Below, one piece after another: positions 21,915-33,653 of a DNA stretch of 64,000 nucleotides. The notes under the pieces were generated by a model. It worked only from the letters and a program-made list of their open reading frames with translations. It was not told the DNA's origin and ran no database searches. The DNA lies in assembly GCF_001642475.1 (NCBI RefSeq), contig NW_019173950.1:310001-374000 (forward strand). Direction: 5' to 3'. Position 1 is the first letter of the stretch, and every line of letters starts with the position of its first letter. Made by a program: the position numbers and the translations under genes. The DNA is from Fonsecaea monophora. Taxonomy: Eukaryota; Ascomycota; Eurotiomycetes; Chaetothyriales; Herpotrichiellaceae.

Positions 21915-24752
21915 ATGACTGGTCTACCTCACCTAGCAAAAGAACTCCCCATTCCCTCGGTCGAAGTTACAGCCCCTACTTTTGAGCAACATCATTCTGG
22001 TTTTGGTGTCCAATTTTGCAGACCTAGAATCTCCTGGCGGTTTTGTACCACAAACGACCATGTCTATGGTTGGGTCCAGACAGCCTATCAGCTTGAAATC
22101 CGTCCTGTAAGCGGCGGTGAGACTGAGTTATACCATGTCGACAGTTCGGTATCAGTACTCGTACCATGGCCTCCCCTTTGCAGCGCTTTGAAATCCAGGG
22201 AGCAACGGAAGGTTCGTGTCCGGTGCTATGGTATGTATGGTCAAGATGAAGGGAATACCTCGCGAAAGGTAATAGAACTCTCAAATTGGTCAGACTGGAG
22301 CATGGTCGAGGCTGCTCTGCTTGACAGCCATGACTGGGCGGCCAGCATGATCACAATCAAGGATTCTGTCCTCTTGAACGATAATGGATCAGCCCGTCCA
22401 TTGATTTTTCGAAAACGGTTCTTCTTACCCTCCAACAGGACAATCAAAATGGCCCGACTATATGCCACCAGCCATGGAGTCTACTTTGCACGTCTCAATA
22501 ACAAGTCAACCGGAGACGAATGTATGGCACCAGGTTGGCAGAGTTATAACAAGCGTCTCCACTATCAAGTTCATGATGTTGGGAGCCTCCTTCTGCCTGG
22601 TGTTGAAAACGTCCTTCTGCTCGATGTGGGACCTGGGTGGTTCGCATCAGCCTTGTCCTGGGTCTGTCGAAGATTTGTTTACGGCACCGAGCTTGGGATT
22701 CTGGCACAACTAGAAGTGCAATTCGACGGAACTGATGAGCCGTTCATTGTCTGTACTGACTCTTCCTGGACGGCCACCACTTCAGCTATTCTGAGTAGTG
22801 AGATCTACAATGGGGAAGTCTATAACCAGCAACGAGCCATAGAGATAGGTCGGGCACATGATGAGCTGTCCCTGGTCACATGGAGTGAGACAAGAGTCTC
22901 AAACATCGCTGTTGCACCTCTGACCTCGCCCAACGGGCCACCAGTACGAGTAACGGAACGCCTTCGACCGAAGTCATTTTCGAAATCTGCATCTGGTAAA
23001 ACCATCATTGATTTCGGACAAAATATCGCCGGTCGACTGTGCATCAGGCGTCTCCTCAAGCCTGCGGGACACAAAGTCACATTCCGCCACGCAGAAGTAG
23101 TTGAAAACGACGAGCTGGGCACAGGTCCGTTGCGCACAGCGGAAGCGAAAGACACAGTGATATGTGCAGGAACAGTCTTGACAGACTGGCACCCCAACTT
23201 CACGTTTCATGGGTTTCGATTCGTCGAAGTATCGGGTTGGTCTGAACACGACGCTGAGACGCCCTTGACCAAGGACAGTGTCGTTGCGGAAGTGATGCAT
23301 TCTGACATGCGAAGAACGGGTTGGTTCTCCTGCTCCAATGATGAGGTTAATCAACTACACAAAAACACGGTGTGGAGTATGAGGGGGAACTTCCTCAGCG
23401 TACCGACTGAATGTCCTTCTAGAGATGAGAGACTGGGATGGACAGGTGATTTGAATCTCTTTGCACCAACTGCCACCTTTCTCTATGATACTGGAGGGAT
23501 TCTGGGAGATTGGCTACAGGATTTGTATGCCGATCAAATGGACAACCACAAGAACTGGAAGCAAGGAATGGTACCGCTCTATGTCCCAAATTGTCTGACA
23601 GGACTTGGCCCTGAAGATGACGGCTGGCATCACATGCAGAATGGAGTTTGGGGGGACGCCGCAGTCATGGTACCATTCCAGCTCTACATGATGACAAAAG
23701 ATATCAATATTCTGTCGCGTCAATATGATAGCATGAAGCAGTACCTTGAAAAGGGTGTCCGGCGCGGTGAAGATGGTCTTTGGGATCCCTATCAATGGCA
23801 GTTTGGCGACTGGTTGGACCCCTCTGCGCCGCCCAATAACTCGGGAAGAGGTCGGACAGATGGTACCTTTGTCGCAGACTGTTTCCTGATTGAGTCGACG
23901 GAGAGAATGGCCTTCATCGCCGAAGAGCTTCAGAAATCGGACGATTTTTCTGACTTTAGTGCTGCTCACTCCCAGCTATTAATGGCTTTTCAAGCGAAAT
24001 ATGTGACACCAGCAGGACTTCTGGCCCCTGACACGCCCACAGCACATGCGCTCGCCATCGCCTTTGACCTCTTGCCTTCCGACGAGAGATCTCATTTCGT
24101 GGCCAGTGAACAAGCAACAGCCGCGCGCCTCTCCCGTGCCCTTCGCTCTGACGACTTCTGCATCTCAACCGGCTTTGTCGGCACCGCCTTTCTGCTCCCC
24201 AGCCTCACAAAGTCCTACCAGGACACGCTGGCTTACCAAATGCTTCTTTCACGATCCACTCCCTCATTGCTCTATCCAGTCCGCATGGGCGCAACGACAA
24301 TATGGGAGCGTTGGGATAGTCTTAAGCCTGATGGCCATATCAACGAAGCCAGCATGACAAGTTTTAATCATCACGCGCTGGGGTCTGTCACAAGTTGGTT
24401 GCACGAGAGCGTTGGTGGGATCAAGGCCGACAGGCCTGGTTGGAAAAACATCCTGATTGAGCCGTGCGTTAATCGGATGCTCTCGTATGCTGAAATCATC
24501 TACGAGTCTGTCTATGGACGCATAGAATGTCGCTGGAAGCTGGATGGCAACACATTCAGCATGGACGTTACGGTGCCCCCAAACGCTCACGCCTGCATTG
24601 TTTTGCCTGAAGTGCGTGATAAACGAGCTCAAGGTTTGGAAGTTGATGGTTACTGGGTGGGTTCCGGGCGATATCATTTCAAAAGCGAGTATACACGAGC
24701 TGATCATCCTGTCGAACCCATCCTTCCTCCCTGGGGAAGGTCGAGTTTCTGA
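21915..24752 (+). CDS. Alpha-L-rhamnosidase, glycoside hydrolase family 78
   Basis: A predicted 945-residue single-exon enzyme that releases terminal alpha-L-rhamnose from flavonoid glycosides, saponins or pectic side chains by an inverting mechanism. Domain order follows the family: N-terminal beta-sandwiches (about 15-340), a concanavalin-like domain (about 350-460, with KTIIDFGQNIAGRL), the (alpha/alpha)6 barrel (about 470-800) and a C-terminal beta-sandwich. The catalytic-acid region VPTECPSRDERLGWTGDLN is at about 495-513. The second conserved acidic site, GATTIWERWDS, is at about 792. Both are intact. There is no signal peptide (MTGLPHLAKELP), so the enzyme is probably intracellular, unlike many fungal GH78 proteins, and would need imported rhamnosides. 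The length is typical and there are no introns. Confidence 0.93.
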   Translation: MTGLPHLAKELPIPSVEVTAPTFEQHHSGFGVQFCRPRISWRFCTTNDHVYGWVQTAYQLEIRPVSGGETELYHVDSSVSVLVPWPPLCSALKSREQRKVRVRCYGMYGQDEGNTSRKVIELSNWSDWSMVEAALLDSHDWAASMITIKDSVLLNDNGSARPLIFRKRFFLPSNRTIKMARLYATSHGVYFARLNNKSTGDECMAPGWQSYNKRLHYQVHDVGSLLLPGVENVLLLDVGPGWFASALSWVCRRFVYGTELGILAQLEVQFDGTDEPFIVCTDSSWTATTSAILSSEIYNGEVYNQQRAIEIGRAHDELSLVTWSETRVSNIAVAPLTSPNGPPVRVTERLRPKSFSKSASGKTIIDFGQNIAGRLCIRRLLKPAGHKVTFRHAEVVENDELGTGPLRTAEAKDTVICAGTVLTDWHPNFTFHGFRFVEVSGWSEHDAETPLTKDSVVAEVMHSDMRRTGWFSCSNDEVNQLHKNTVWSMRGNFLSVPTECPSRDERLGWTGDLNLFAPTATFLYDTGGILGDWLQDLYADQMDNHKNWKQGMVPLYVPNCLTGLGPEDDGWHHMQNGVWGDAAVMVPFQLYMMTKDINILSRQYDSMKQYLEKGVRRGEDGLWDPYQWQFGDWLDPSAPPNNSGRGRTDGTFVADCFLIESTERMAFIAEELQKSDDFSDFSAAHSQLLMAFQAKYVTPAGLLAPDTPTAHALAIAFDLLPSDERSHFVASEQATAARLSRALRSDDFCISTGFVGTAFLLPSLTKSYQDTLAYQMLLSRSTPSLLYPVRMGATTIWERWDSLKPDGHINEASMTSFNHHALGSVTSWLHESVGGIKADRPGWKNILIEPCVNRMLSYAEIIYESVYGRIECRWKLDGNTFSMDVTVPPNAHACIVLPEVRDKRAQGLEVDGYWVGSGRYHFKSEYTRADHPVEPILPPWGRSSF

Positions 24753-25287
24753 TATCGACAGCTTGATCGTTCAGTCTGGGTTTCACAAGCTTCTGTGTCT
24801 GAACCTTTGTCAATGATACCACGCCGCCAAATTTAACGCGAGCACTCAGACTCAGCACACCGTCAATACCTAGAGCTACTAGTTTATCCCTGCACCTCTG
24901 GACATGCGCGGTGGCTTGTGACCTAGTAATACGGTCAGGGACTCGCCGCAAGCCTGCTAGATGTATAATTTGATAAATGAAGCATATTCGCCGAATACCT
25001 CGGGGCGTGAATCAAGCATCGTTGACATTTGAAGAGAGCGCTCTCGTACTCACAGGAATGCTGAAAAGTGGTAGAAGGGGACGAGGGTTGTTCGGTCCCG
25101 GAAAATATATACTCCGAGTTCTTGGCATCAAACCCAAAATCTCGCCGTCTTCGAAGCTTTTGATGCTTTGATCAGGACAAGCAAGTTTCAGAACCCACCA
25201 CAACAGGCGTCAGTCTCACCCGTGTATCGCGACACCTCCTGTCTGTATTGAATAGGATTTAGTGGTTCCCAATCGTTCGGACAAGCC
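24753..25287. other. Intergenic between rhamnosidase and helicase
   Basis: 535 bases in a tail-to-head arrangement. It holds the rhamnosidase 3' end and the helicase promoter. No gene is supported. Confidence 0.5.
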
Positions 25288-27318
25288 ATGGATGCTCTCA
25301 AACTGCTATCCCGCTCAACAGGCCTGAAATCAAAAATTTCGAGACCGTCGCCACAAAATATCCCTTCTGCATCAGGACAAGCACCCATTCAGGATGCAAC
25401 AGAGTCTATCGCTAGCCGAAAACGGAAGAGAGAGCCGGGTCAGGCAGATCGTGATGGTACCCATGCGACAACGTCTACACAACTGTCCGAACAGGAAATC
25501 CGCCAACTCCACAAGAAACACAAAATCAAGATTGTGGATTTGAACCGCTTCCGTTCCTTGGGTAGGTCGTCGGAGTCAAGAAAGGCGCAAAAAGAACAGT
25601 CGCGCGTCTTTCCTCAGCCGCTTACATCTTTCGACCAACTGCGTGCGACTTATGAAATCAACGCGACTCTGGCACGAAACATATCAGACCAGGCATATTT
25701 CGAGCCGACCGAGGTTCAAATCGCCACCCTTCCACTGCTATTAGAGGGTTTGGATGAACAACGAAATGCCGAGCCTGATCTCTTGACCATTGCGCCAACA
25801 GGAAGCGGCAAAACTCTTGCTTTCCTTATTCCATTAATCGAGAAGATTTCGAGGGCTCATCGACACTCTGGGCCCACTGTTGACAGACATATTCGTGCCA
25901 TCATTCTGGCTCCTACAAAGGAATTGGTCTTCCAGATAGTCAACGAGGGGAGGAAATTGACAACCAAGACGGGTGTGACGATTACAGCAGCAAAGAAAGG
26001 GATGAGACTTTTTGAAGAATTAGCACCTTCAAGTGCAGAGGAGTCTGAAGAAGAGGCAGAGGCGGATCAAAGTGAGGATGAAAGCGGACCTGTCATGCGC
26101 TCGGCTCTCGTCAAGACCGACATTCTTGTCTCAACACCACTCAGCCTCGTACATCTTCTTTGTCCATCTTGGGAAGAAGACGGAGACTCATCTCCGCAAT
26201 CTTTACCCGAAGTTGAAACCCTGATATTTGATGAGGCAGATGTTCTTCTTGATCCGCTCTTCCGATCTCAAACGCTTGCTGTTTGGTCTGCATGCACTTC
26301 ACCTTCATTGAGGGTGAGCATGTGGTCGGCAACCATTGGAGCTAGTATCGAGGAGCTCGCGGTACAGACCATTTCGGACCGCCAAAGAAACCTCGAACTG
26401 TCTCGGAGTCAATATCCATTACTGATTCGGACCATTATCGGCTTGAAAGATACGAGCTTGCCAACAATTTCACATCGACTGGTATACACCGCGACAGAAT
26501 CCGGAAAGCTCCTCGGCATGCGTCAACTACTTCATCCAGCACGGTCGATATCGACTTCGAAACGCCAAGGCACCGACACTGCGCCTCCCCGCCCACCATT
26601 TCTGGTCTTCACACAGACGGTCGACCGCGCGCAAGCATTGTACAACGAACTTCAATATGACATTCCAGCCCAGGCGGGTGGTTCATCCCGAGTGGCAGTA
26701 CTCCATGCTTCTCTGTCACAGCGTGCCCGGGCATCTGTCATGGAAGGGTTTCGGCAAGGGAAAATATGGGTCTTGATCACTACGGACCTTCTGTCGCGTG
26801 GTGTGGATTTTCGAGGAGTCAACGTGGTCGTAAACTACGATATCCCGACCACTGTTGCCGGGTATGTGCATCGCGCAGGAAGGACGGGGAGAGGTGGGAG
26901 AGAAGGAGGTGTCTGTGTCAGCTTCTACACCAAAGAGGATATTCAATACGTGAAGGGCATAGCGAACGTGATTGCTGCCAGTCAGAAGACCAACAAGGAC
27001 TCGCACGAGGCCGAAAATAAGGAGCTGGCTTCATCCACGACTTCGGGAATTCAGCCTTGGTTACTTCACGCTCTACCTAGCGTCTCTAAGTCAGCAAGGA
27101 AGGACCTCAGATTGCATGGTGTCAAGGCCCGTCGCGCTATTCATGCCGATGATGACGAGAAAACCAAAAGGATGAAGCGAAAGGCCAGGATTGGAACACA
27201 GAGCGGTTACGAGAGAAGGGAAACGAACCGCAAGCGGGACGCTGTCAAAGAAAGTCTACGAGCAAAGAGGCAGGTGCACAGTCCGCAGGAGAAGGGAGAA
27301 TGGGCAGGCTTTGAGTGA
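25288..27318 (+). CDS. ROK1: ATP-dependent RNA helicase ROK1-like (DEAD box)
   Basis: A predicted 676-residue nucleolar helicase for 40S subunit biogenesis (early pre-18S processing in yeast), encoded by one exon starting in a good context (GCCATGG). Motifs appear in order: Q-motif region FEPTEVQIATLPLLL (about 145), motif I APTGSGKT (about 168), motif Ia APTKELVFQI, motif II DEAD (about 314), motif III SAT (about 345), VFTQTVDRAQALY, TTDLLSRGVDFRGVNVVVNYD (motif V) and HRAGRTGRGGR (motif VI, about 528). An acidic insert (SSAEESEEEAEADQSEDES) between Ia and II and a basic C-terminal tail fit ROK1-type helicases. The protein is longer than the yeast one, mostly in the tails. All catalytic motifs are intact. 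Confidence 0.92.
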   Translation: MDALKLLSRSTGLKSKISRPSPQNIPSASGQAPIQDATESIASRKRKREPGQADRDGTHATTSTQLSEQEIRQLHKKHKIKIVDLNRFRSLGRSSESRKAQKEQSRVFPQPLTSFDQLRATYEINATLARNISDQAYFEPTEVQIATLPLLLEGLDEQRNAEPDLLTIAPTGSGKTLAFLIPLIEKISRAHRHSGPTVDRHIRAIILAPTKELVFQIVNEGRKLTTKTGVTITAAKKGMRLFEELAPSSAEESEEEAEADQSEDESGPVMRSALVKTDILVSTPLSLVHLLCPSWEEDGDSSPQSLPEVETLIFDEADVLLDPLFRSQTLAVWSACTSPSLRVSMWSATIGASIEELAVQTISDRQRNLELSRSQYPLLIRTIIGLKDTSLPTISHRLVYTATESGKLLGMRQLLHPARSISTSKRQGTDTAPPRPPFLVFTQTVDRAQALYNELQYDIPAQAGGSSRVAVLHASLSQRARASVMEGFRQGKIWVLITTDLLSRGVDFRGVNVVVNYDIPTTVAGYVHRAGRTGRGGREGGVCVSFYTKEDIQYVKGIANVIAASQKTNKDSHEAENKELASSTTSGIQPWLLHALPSVSKSARKDLRLHGVKARRAIHADDDEKTKRMKRKARIGTQSGYERRETNRKRDAVKESLRAKRQVHSPQEKGEWAGFE

Positions 27319-29930
27319 GATTGCCATTAGGGGAATGTGTTGGGAAGAGTTGGCAATTGGCACGTTCCGGTGTCTTGGGCCGTAGACACGGACTTGTTTT
27401 GCGTACCACATTGTATCGAGTGGATTTCTTCTCGGTGGCCTAAATTCGCCCGATGTTCGGTCGATACTACTTGAGCCAGCTATGCAAACGAACACAGACA
27501 ACAAGTTGTCGGTCATCAAGACCGGATATGGCACAAATGCGAGACAGCCGTGGTATGTCAATATCAAGCCTCGCGACACGTAATCACAACGCACGACTAT
27601 CATAGCATTTTCGGTGCAGAGAACAGCTGATGTTCGAGGATCTAGAACGCTCTAGCTTTGGTCGAGACAACAGCCCTGCAGCAATGCAGTGTTAGGGGTG
27701 GCTTCGCCTGTGGCGCTGGTGGGACAGGTCCGATTGAGTACCTGTACGACTACCAAGTACTCGTCGAGTCATTGCAAGCCGAGATCAAAAGCCGACGTCG
27801 CTCCCTTGAGCCCTTGAACTCGTATGTGGCGGCATCGGAAACGACAACAAACGCCAAATCGTTCTGCCACACGGCATCCAAGATCCGAGCCGCAAGAGAA
27901 GAAGCCTCCCGTGCTCTCCACTTCATCAACGTCGAAATTTTCTTGTCCCACATGCAGCTCACCTCACACGTGCCTCCGGCCGGAAGAGCCCATGGCACCC
28001 TGACCAGACAACACCACTACGGAGTACGTGTATTCGAGTCATTTACCGAGTTTCCTTGCTTGAGTAGCCGTGTCAGAGCGAGTGCAATACTCCGAGCGGG
28101 TGGTTCCGTCGTCCCGTTGATTAGTGTTCCCGACAGATCTCTCGTGGTGTCGGTGGATCAGGTGGCATGCATGGGCATCACCTCAGCAAAAATGGCGTGG
28201 TCAGCGCCGCCAAATCTCGCATCGGAGAAACGTTGGCCATGAGGTCAATTCCAGGACAGAGGTCACCAAGGTCAGAAGCTGGCCTTGAAATCGGAATGCT
28301 CTCCGCGCGAAACACGGAACCAGGAGCGATCATGCTCATTTATCCTTGGATGCTGTATTGGACTTGCGGTACCGATCACCTTCGACAAAGCACAGCATTG
28401 AGTTGATCGTGGCTACTGCTGAGCATCTGACCTTTGCTCGAGTCAACAATGAATATGAGGTACGAGGTACTTCCGTGCCAACTCCGACAAGAAGCCCTGT
28501 GGCGTGAGTTGACCTGACCTACTCTGCTCTGACCTGACGCCTCCTTTTCCGGGACCATTGTGCGATGTGATGTGATCGGTACCGCTTCGCGATCTTATAT
28601 CCTTGGATTATGACCTTGCGGAGCCAAACGGACTCGCGGCTCCGCGCAGCAATACTTTTCCTCGTCTTTGTCCTTGTCCTTTCCATGTCCGAAGTTTGGG
28701 CTGTTTTCCGTCACTGCCGAGTACAATTCAAGATACTCGGCGATATGTGCGCAATACCTACCATTCTGTAGACAACTTACTCGCGCGAGAGCTTGAAGCA
28801 TACTGGAACATTTGTTCAAGTCCGTTCGATCTCCGCGAGCAATGCCAGTCTCGGTCAGGTTTCCGTTCTCCTTCTTATTGTCATTTGCACGTTTTACGCT
28901 TGGGCTTGTACATTTAATGGTAGTTACGATAGACCATGATAGTTTCCTACTCCTTCTTCACTGTAATTGTTCGCATCGTGAACTTGATCTCGAACTTGAT
29001 CTCTTTGAAATAGACCTCCCCAGTGATATACAAGTACATACAAGAAGTCTATCGTGTTCAAGGATCGTATCATCCGCGTGACGACAAGTTACTTTGGTAT
29101 CTCCGCCCGCTGATGCTCGGGGGATGTATACCATACCTCATGCGCGAGTGAGCGAGTACCTAAATTGAGTGAGTGCATGAGTGAGTGACAGCTCCGAAAT
29201 ACCGGAGCGACGCAGTAAATTCGGATCGTCTCTACTCTCATCTGGCCTACAAGTATAGGAGTATACAGTTCCTTGCGAAAAGCCAACGGCGTGAGAGAGC
29301 CTCGCATGGGCTTGGGGTACGGATGTAGGACATTTCTCGGAGACATCAGGTCCAGTTCAAGGGCAAGGCCAAAGACACGGACCGAGTACCCAGTACCAAG
29401 TACCCCCGTACCAAGCACAACTAACTACTGGTACTAAGGACCTAGCCAACTAGCATACAAGTATGTCTGGGCAAGCAGCAAACAGGTGACAATTGATAAT
29501 GTACAAGTAATCGACGGCGGCCACATGCCGGGTTCTAGACCCGAGTCCATCTTGCTTATTCACTCGCGACCAAGTACCACAGTCCCTACTCGTTCGCGAG
29601 ACAAGCCGTCGGTATACCTGTGTTTGTACTGGCTGACTGGGCTGTACTCACACTCGGAGGTAGGTACGTAAGCCCGGAAAGAGATTTCCGTCGACATCGT
29701 TCCCTCCCCCTATCGTTATTGCTTGCTGATTTAGGTAGATCTCGATTCGATTCAGATCTGACCACGTTTTGTCAGGCCTCAATCATCAGACATCAACATC
29801 AGCATCAGCAAAAATGCAGATTCCGCTTCCGCTCCCGCTTCAGCTTCAGCTGACAAACGCGGTCCTTTTTTTCGCTCACAACATCCCCGAAGTACCCTCA
29901 GAAGATGGATGGATCGAGCTTCGAGCAAAG

Positions 29931-29958
29931 TACGGAGTACGGAGTACGGAGAACGGAG
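29931..29958. repeat. Tandem octamer TACGGAGT repeat
   Basis: About three and a half copies of an 8-base unit (TACGGAGT), the last imperfect (GAACGGAG). The word is near-palindromic (TACTCCGTA on the other strand). Related words occur elsewhere in the window, for example at about 28017 and 45975. Confidence 0.8.
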
Positions 29959-32483
29959 TGACGAGATGAAAGAGACGGAATATTTTCCAGTATTCCATGG
30001 ATCATCTGTCCGAGACTTGCTCGTCGAGTCGAGCAATGGTGTGACAAAGGGCACCACGGTTCCGCATACTTGTCCTTGGATACGACCGCTACCACTGCCC
30101 CTTCCGCTATCATTACTCGCACGGAGCGGAGGGTGTGCTCCGCTGTCCATAATCACCCATGCGGACGGGGTATACTCGGTACGGCATTGACTGAGTGTCG
30201 CCCTGGGCGGTCTAATATCGGATTGAGAATACCCACCACTCGAGCCCGAAGTCACACCACGCCTAGCAGGGCGAGCATCTTTACGGACAGAGTGAAAAAT
30301 GTCGCGTCCTGCGAAGTTCGTCCGGATACTTGTCCTTGTACAGTAGGTCAAGTTGAATATTGCGTCGGACCTCTCCGAAGCATGTCCGTTCAGCGTCTCC
30401 CTGGCACGGAGGATTCCTCATCGCAGTCCTTGCGGAGAAGAGACGGAGCATCGTGCCGCGAAGAGGTTCGGAGCTGCTGGTAGGTGTTGTGAGACCTGTA
30501 TGAGTTATTATTACCCCGTCTGCTCGTCAGTCACACTTTGAACCATGGATATCCCATTTCCGGCGACGGCACTCTTTGGTGTCTTGGACATTGAAAATGC
30601 GGCACATACTTACATGTCGGAATGAGTTACGGGAGATCGACCTCGACAAACACAAGAGCACGGCAATGGGTCAGTCCATGACCTGCAGCTGATGTGCTCA
30701 ATGTCTTGCATGACGATTTTGTATCGGCGCGATGACGAAGATGCAACAATGGTAATGAGCTCGCTGGTAGGTATCGAGGCAGCTTGGACGCTTCGGAAAC
30801 AACCCTGCCGTGACGAGTGATCACTACTCAAACTTGCGAAGTTGCGCATTGATATTCACTTGTCGACGACACACTGAGGAGGACACTCCTTCATCTAGAT
30901 GTAACTAAGACTGTCGACTGCCAAATGGTTGTGGACGTGGACGTGGCGGTGTGGGTTTGCTCCGCAAGAACTATATCGATGGTTCTGTCTCGGTTGGCAA
31001 TCCTTCCAAAGCACAAGAGTTGAGAAGGCGAACGACAGTACAGGTCACCATCAGAAGAGGCTTAGGGAATCGGGCTATGCCTAAATAAGTCTTCGGATCT
31101 CACTGGACACTTGCTTGCACAGTTTGACATTCTCTAGATATCGACCGTCGTTAGAGGTTGCAAGAGATTTTGCATTCGATAGAGATGCAGAACAGAAGCA
31201 CCCGAGGAATCAGTCCCTTCCATCCACGACTTGGTTTCCTTTTCTTTTTCTTTTCGCAGTTCTCTTTTTTAGTGTCGAGTGACATCGGCCTACAGCATAC
31301 GTACCAAACCCCACACTCCTCCTCCACGCTGCCTGCGTCTTTGTACTCGTATGGGGCACCTTCGTTAACCGAGTTCTTGGATGCAACTAGATAACTCGTA
31401 GACACTCGGATCTGGCTGGCCAGTTCTAGGTCGGTTAGCGCAGGCCTTTATGTAGGTAGCTGGGCTCAATTCTTGGTGGATAGCAGCCTGGAAAAGGAAG
31501 TCACTGGGCGGGACACTTGGGAATAGCAAATGGAGCCGGAATTCAGAGTCCGTCTCTTCTCCCCCTCTCCAGAATTTTCTGCATGCTCAGTGACCCACTG
31601 GTGGAAGAGACATTCTAGCGCTGGTGATGGGGTGGTGTTGGCGGGAGAAAAAGACAAAGCAGAAAAAGATAAAGAAAAAGAAAAAGAAAATTCACGATGA
31701 AGAAAAATTCGTTGTAGGCATGCGAAAGAAGAAAATTTGGTCGCTTGTAGGTAGACTTGCAGAGGGGGTTGGCTAGCCTGACGTGCCTGGACGGCCGCTA
31801 AACTAATCTCATCCGCGTCCTCGTCTGAGGGACTGCGATCCCTACAGGTGACTGACCCAAGCACTTACTGTAGCACCCGCAGCAAACCAAAAGCTCAGTG
31901 AGCGACCGCCCCTCCAGCGGAGCCCACAGCACCTCCGCAGGGGCCTACCCACTCTGCCTTGACTAAATACCTCCGTGTCGGCGTACTGCAGGCTAAAAGG
32001 TTACCTACAAGTAGTCAGCTAGCTGCGCTTGCTCCGTACCTAGGTACGCTTAGGCTTCTCAGAGACACGGCTGGTAACGCTGGTGCCGCTGCTGCGGGGC
32101 ATGTAGGTCATCGTCGGCTACTTCTTAGGTACATATCTAGGCTCACTAGGCCTCCCAAGCAGCGCTTGAATCTGGCACAGAGTACTCTTGGTACCGAGTA
32201 GGTACATACGAATACGAAAAAGCAACTTCTTAACAAATAGCGGGATCTGGTGGTGCTGCGCATGCAACTCTACGAATAACATGTTCCCTGCTCAAAATGC
32301 ACTTTTTCTTCCCTTTGGTCATGTGGAATCCATAGTCACGATGCTAGCTGGACCTAAGAATCTGTCTTCTTTCCTGTCCAGATTGCTTGTGCTACCATCT
32401 GTCTCGAATACACTGCGAGGGGCGCATGCACACAAATGGTTCAACCGTCAATTGACGCCTGTTGATCCATACCTACCCCAAGT

Positions 32484-32524
32484 GTCCTTGTCCCTTGTCC
32501 TTGTCCTTGTCCTACCTACCTACA
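32484..32524. repeat. (TCCTTG)n followed by (CTAC)n microsatellite
   Basis: Four to five copies of a TCCTTG/TCCCTTG unit run directly into three copies of CTAC. A separate (CGTCCT)n run of about three copies lies at 32948-32968. Confidence 0.8.
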
Positions 32525-33653
32525 TGTGAAAGTGATACGAGGGGTTCAACCCCGGATACCACCGCCGCGGGGCCTCTACCGACTTCTTCGATCTCTCTCC
32601 CGAGATAGCCCTACCCAACGTAGCGCATGTCACACCACGACCGGAACAGTTTTTCTCCAATTCTTTTTCGCGCGGAGAATGATTTACTTACACATGACAT
32701 GCACGGACAAATAAACAAGTATTAAGTACGTGGTATAGCAAGGAAAGAGAAAGATGGAATTAATGTCGTCATCAAATCGTATCACACTACTTGTGCGAGC
32801 ATGAGCATGAGCACGATACAAGAACATGGACAAGGAAGGAGACAACCCGGTAATGCGACCCGGGTATTCTCGATTCTTGCTACCCATACCAGCTGGACGT
32901 CTTCTTGTGGCATGCCATGCCATGTGACTGCCGCCGAGAGGCATCATCGTCCTCGTCCTCGTCCTCGTAGCATCAGACTACCTATACCTGTCCTCGGTGC
33001 TTGTTCCGCCGAGAGGAATCTCCCAAGGATATACCAAGTCCTTGTACGGTAGTTCGTCTATTCTCGTCGTCGTGACCGTCTTCGTCTTCGGGCGGAGGAG
33101 GGATCCCCATTAAACTGCGCACACGCATACCATGGGCAAGTGCCGCTGACCTGTAGCTGTACTCACCCTACCAGATCCACTTCAAGAACCCTGACCTCTC
33201 GTGCCCTCCCTGAACATGACTACAAGTCCTTGTACTTGGGCCTCAACACGGAAAGGACGAAGCTTATCCCTCTCCTTCTCCTTCGGGTCGCGATCGCAAC
33301 CTCGCCGTCGTCGATCTAGACCCCCATCCCCATCCTGTGATCAATGCTCGCTTGCGTACCGCAAGGTCGTTCTTCTCCGGCTGGCTTTCGTTAGACATCT
33401 ATTTGTACTCGGTACTTGTATTCGTCTCGGTCAAGTAGTCAAGCGTACGAGACAACGTGATGAAAAACATCCAAAAACCGTGGGATGAATGGTAGGAGAA
33501 CAGCGGAGAACAATCAGCACGTGCTTGAATCGTATGCTTCATCATATATCTGTATCTCATTAAGCCCTGTTCAGCTCTGATATCGTATCACGCCATCTCG
33601 TCGTCGGCTGGCCTCGAAGCTTCTTCGCATCCGTGGCCTCGCCTCGCCCAGCC

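Larger units (their letters stand above)
27319..33653. other. Gene-poor region of about 6.3 kb with dispersed short motifs
   Basis: I find no supported protein gene. Open frames are short, overlap on both strands and often begin with non-ATG codons. The sequence is rich in GTAC/GAGTAC words (ACGGAGTAC, GGTACCGAGTAGGTAC), in repeated TCCTTG units (near 28660, 30070, 30335, 32484, 33030 and 33220), and in hexanucleotide runs. It may be recombinationally eroded intergenic DNA, contain non-coding transcripts, or hide a small multi-exon gene. Two tandem blocks are listed separately. Confidence 0.45.

Noticed and set aside
27658..28242. A 194-codon plus-strand frame
   Set aside because: It begins with a non-ATG codon, has no recognisable motif, and is overlapped by similar frames on the other strand.
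27319..33653. Transposon remnant in the gene desert
   Set aside because: I found no long terminal repeats, terminal inverted repeats or transposase or reverse transcriptase motifs in any frame.
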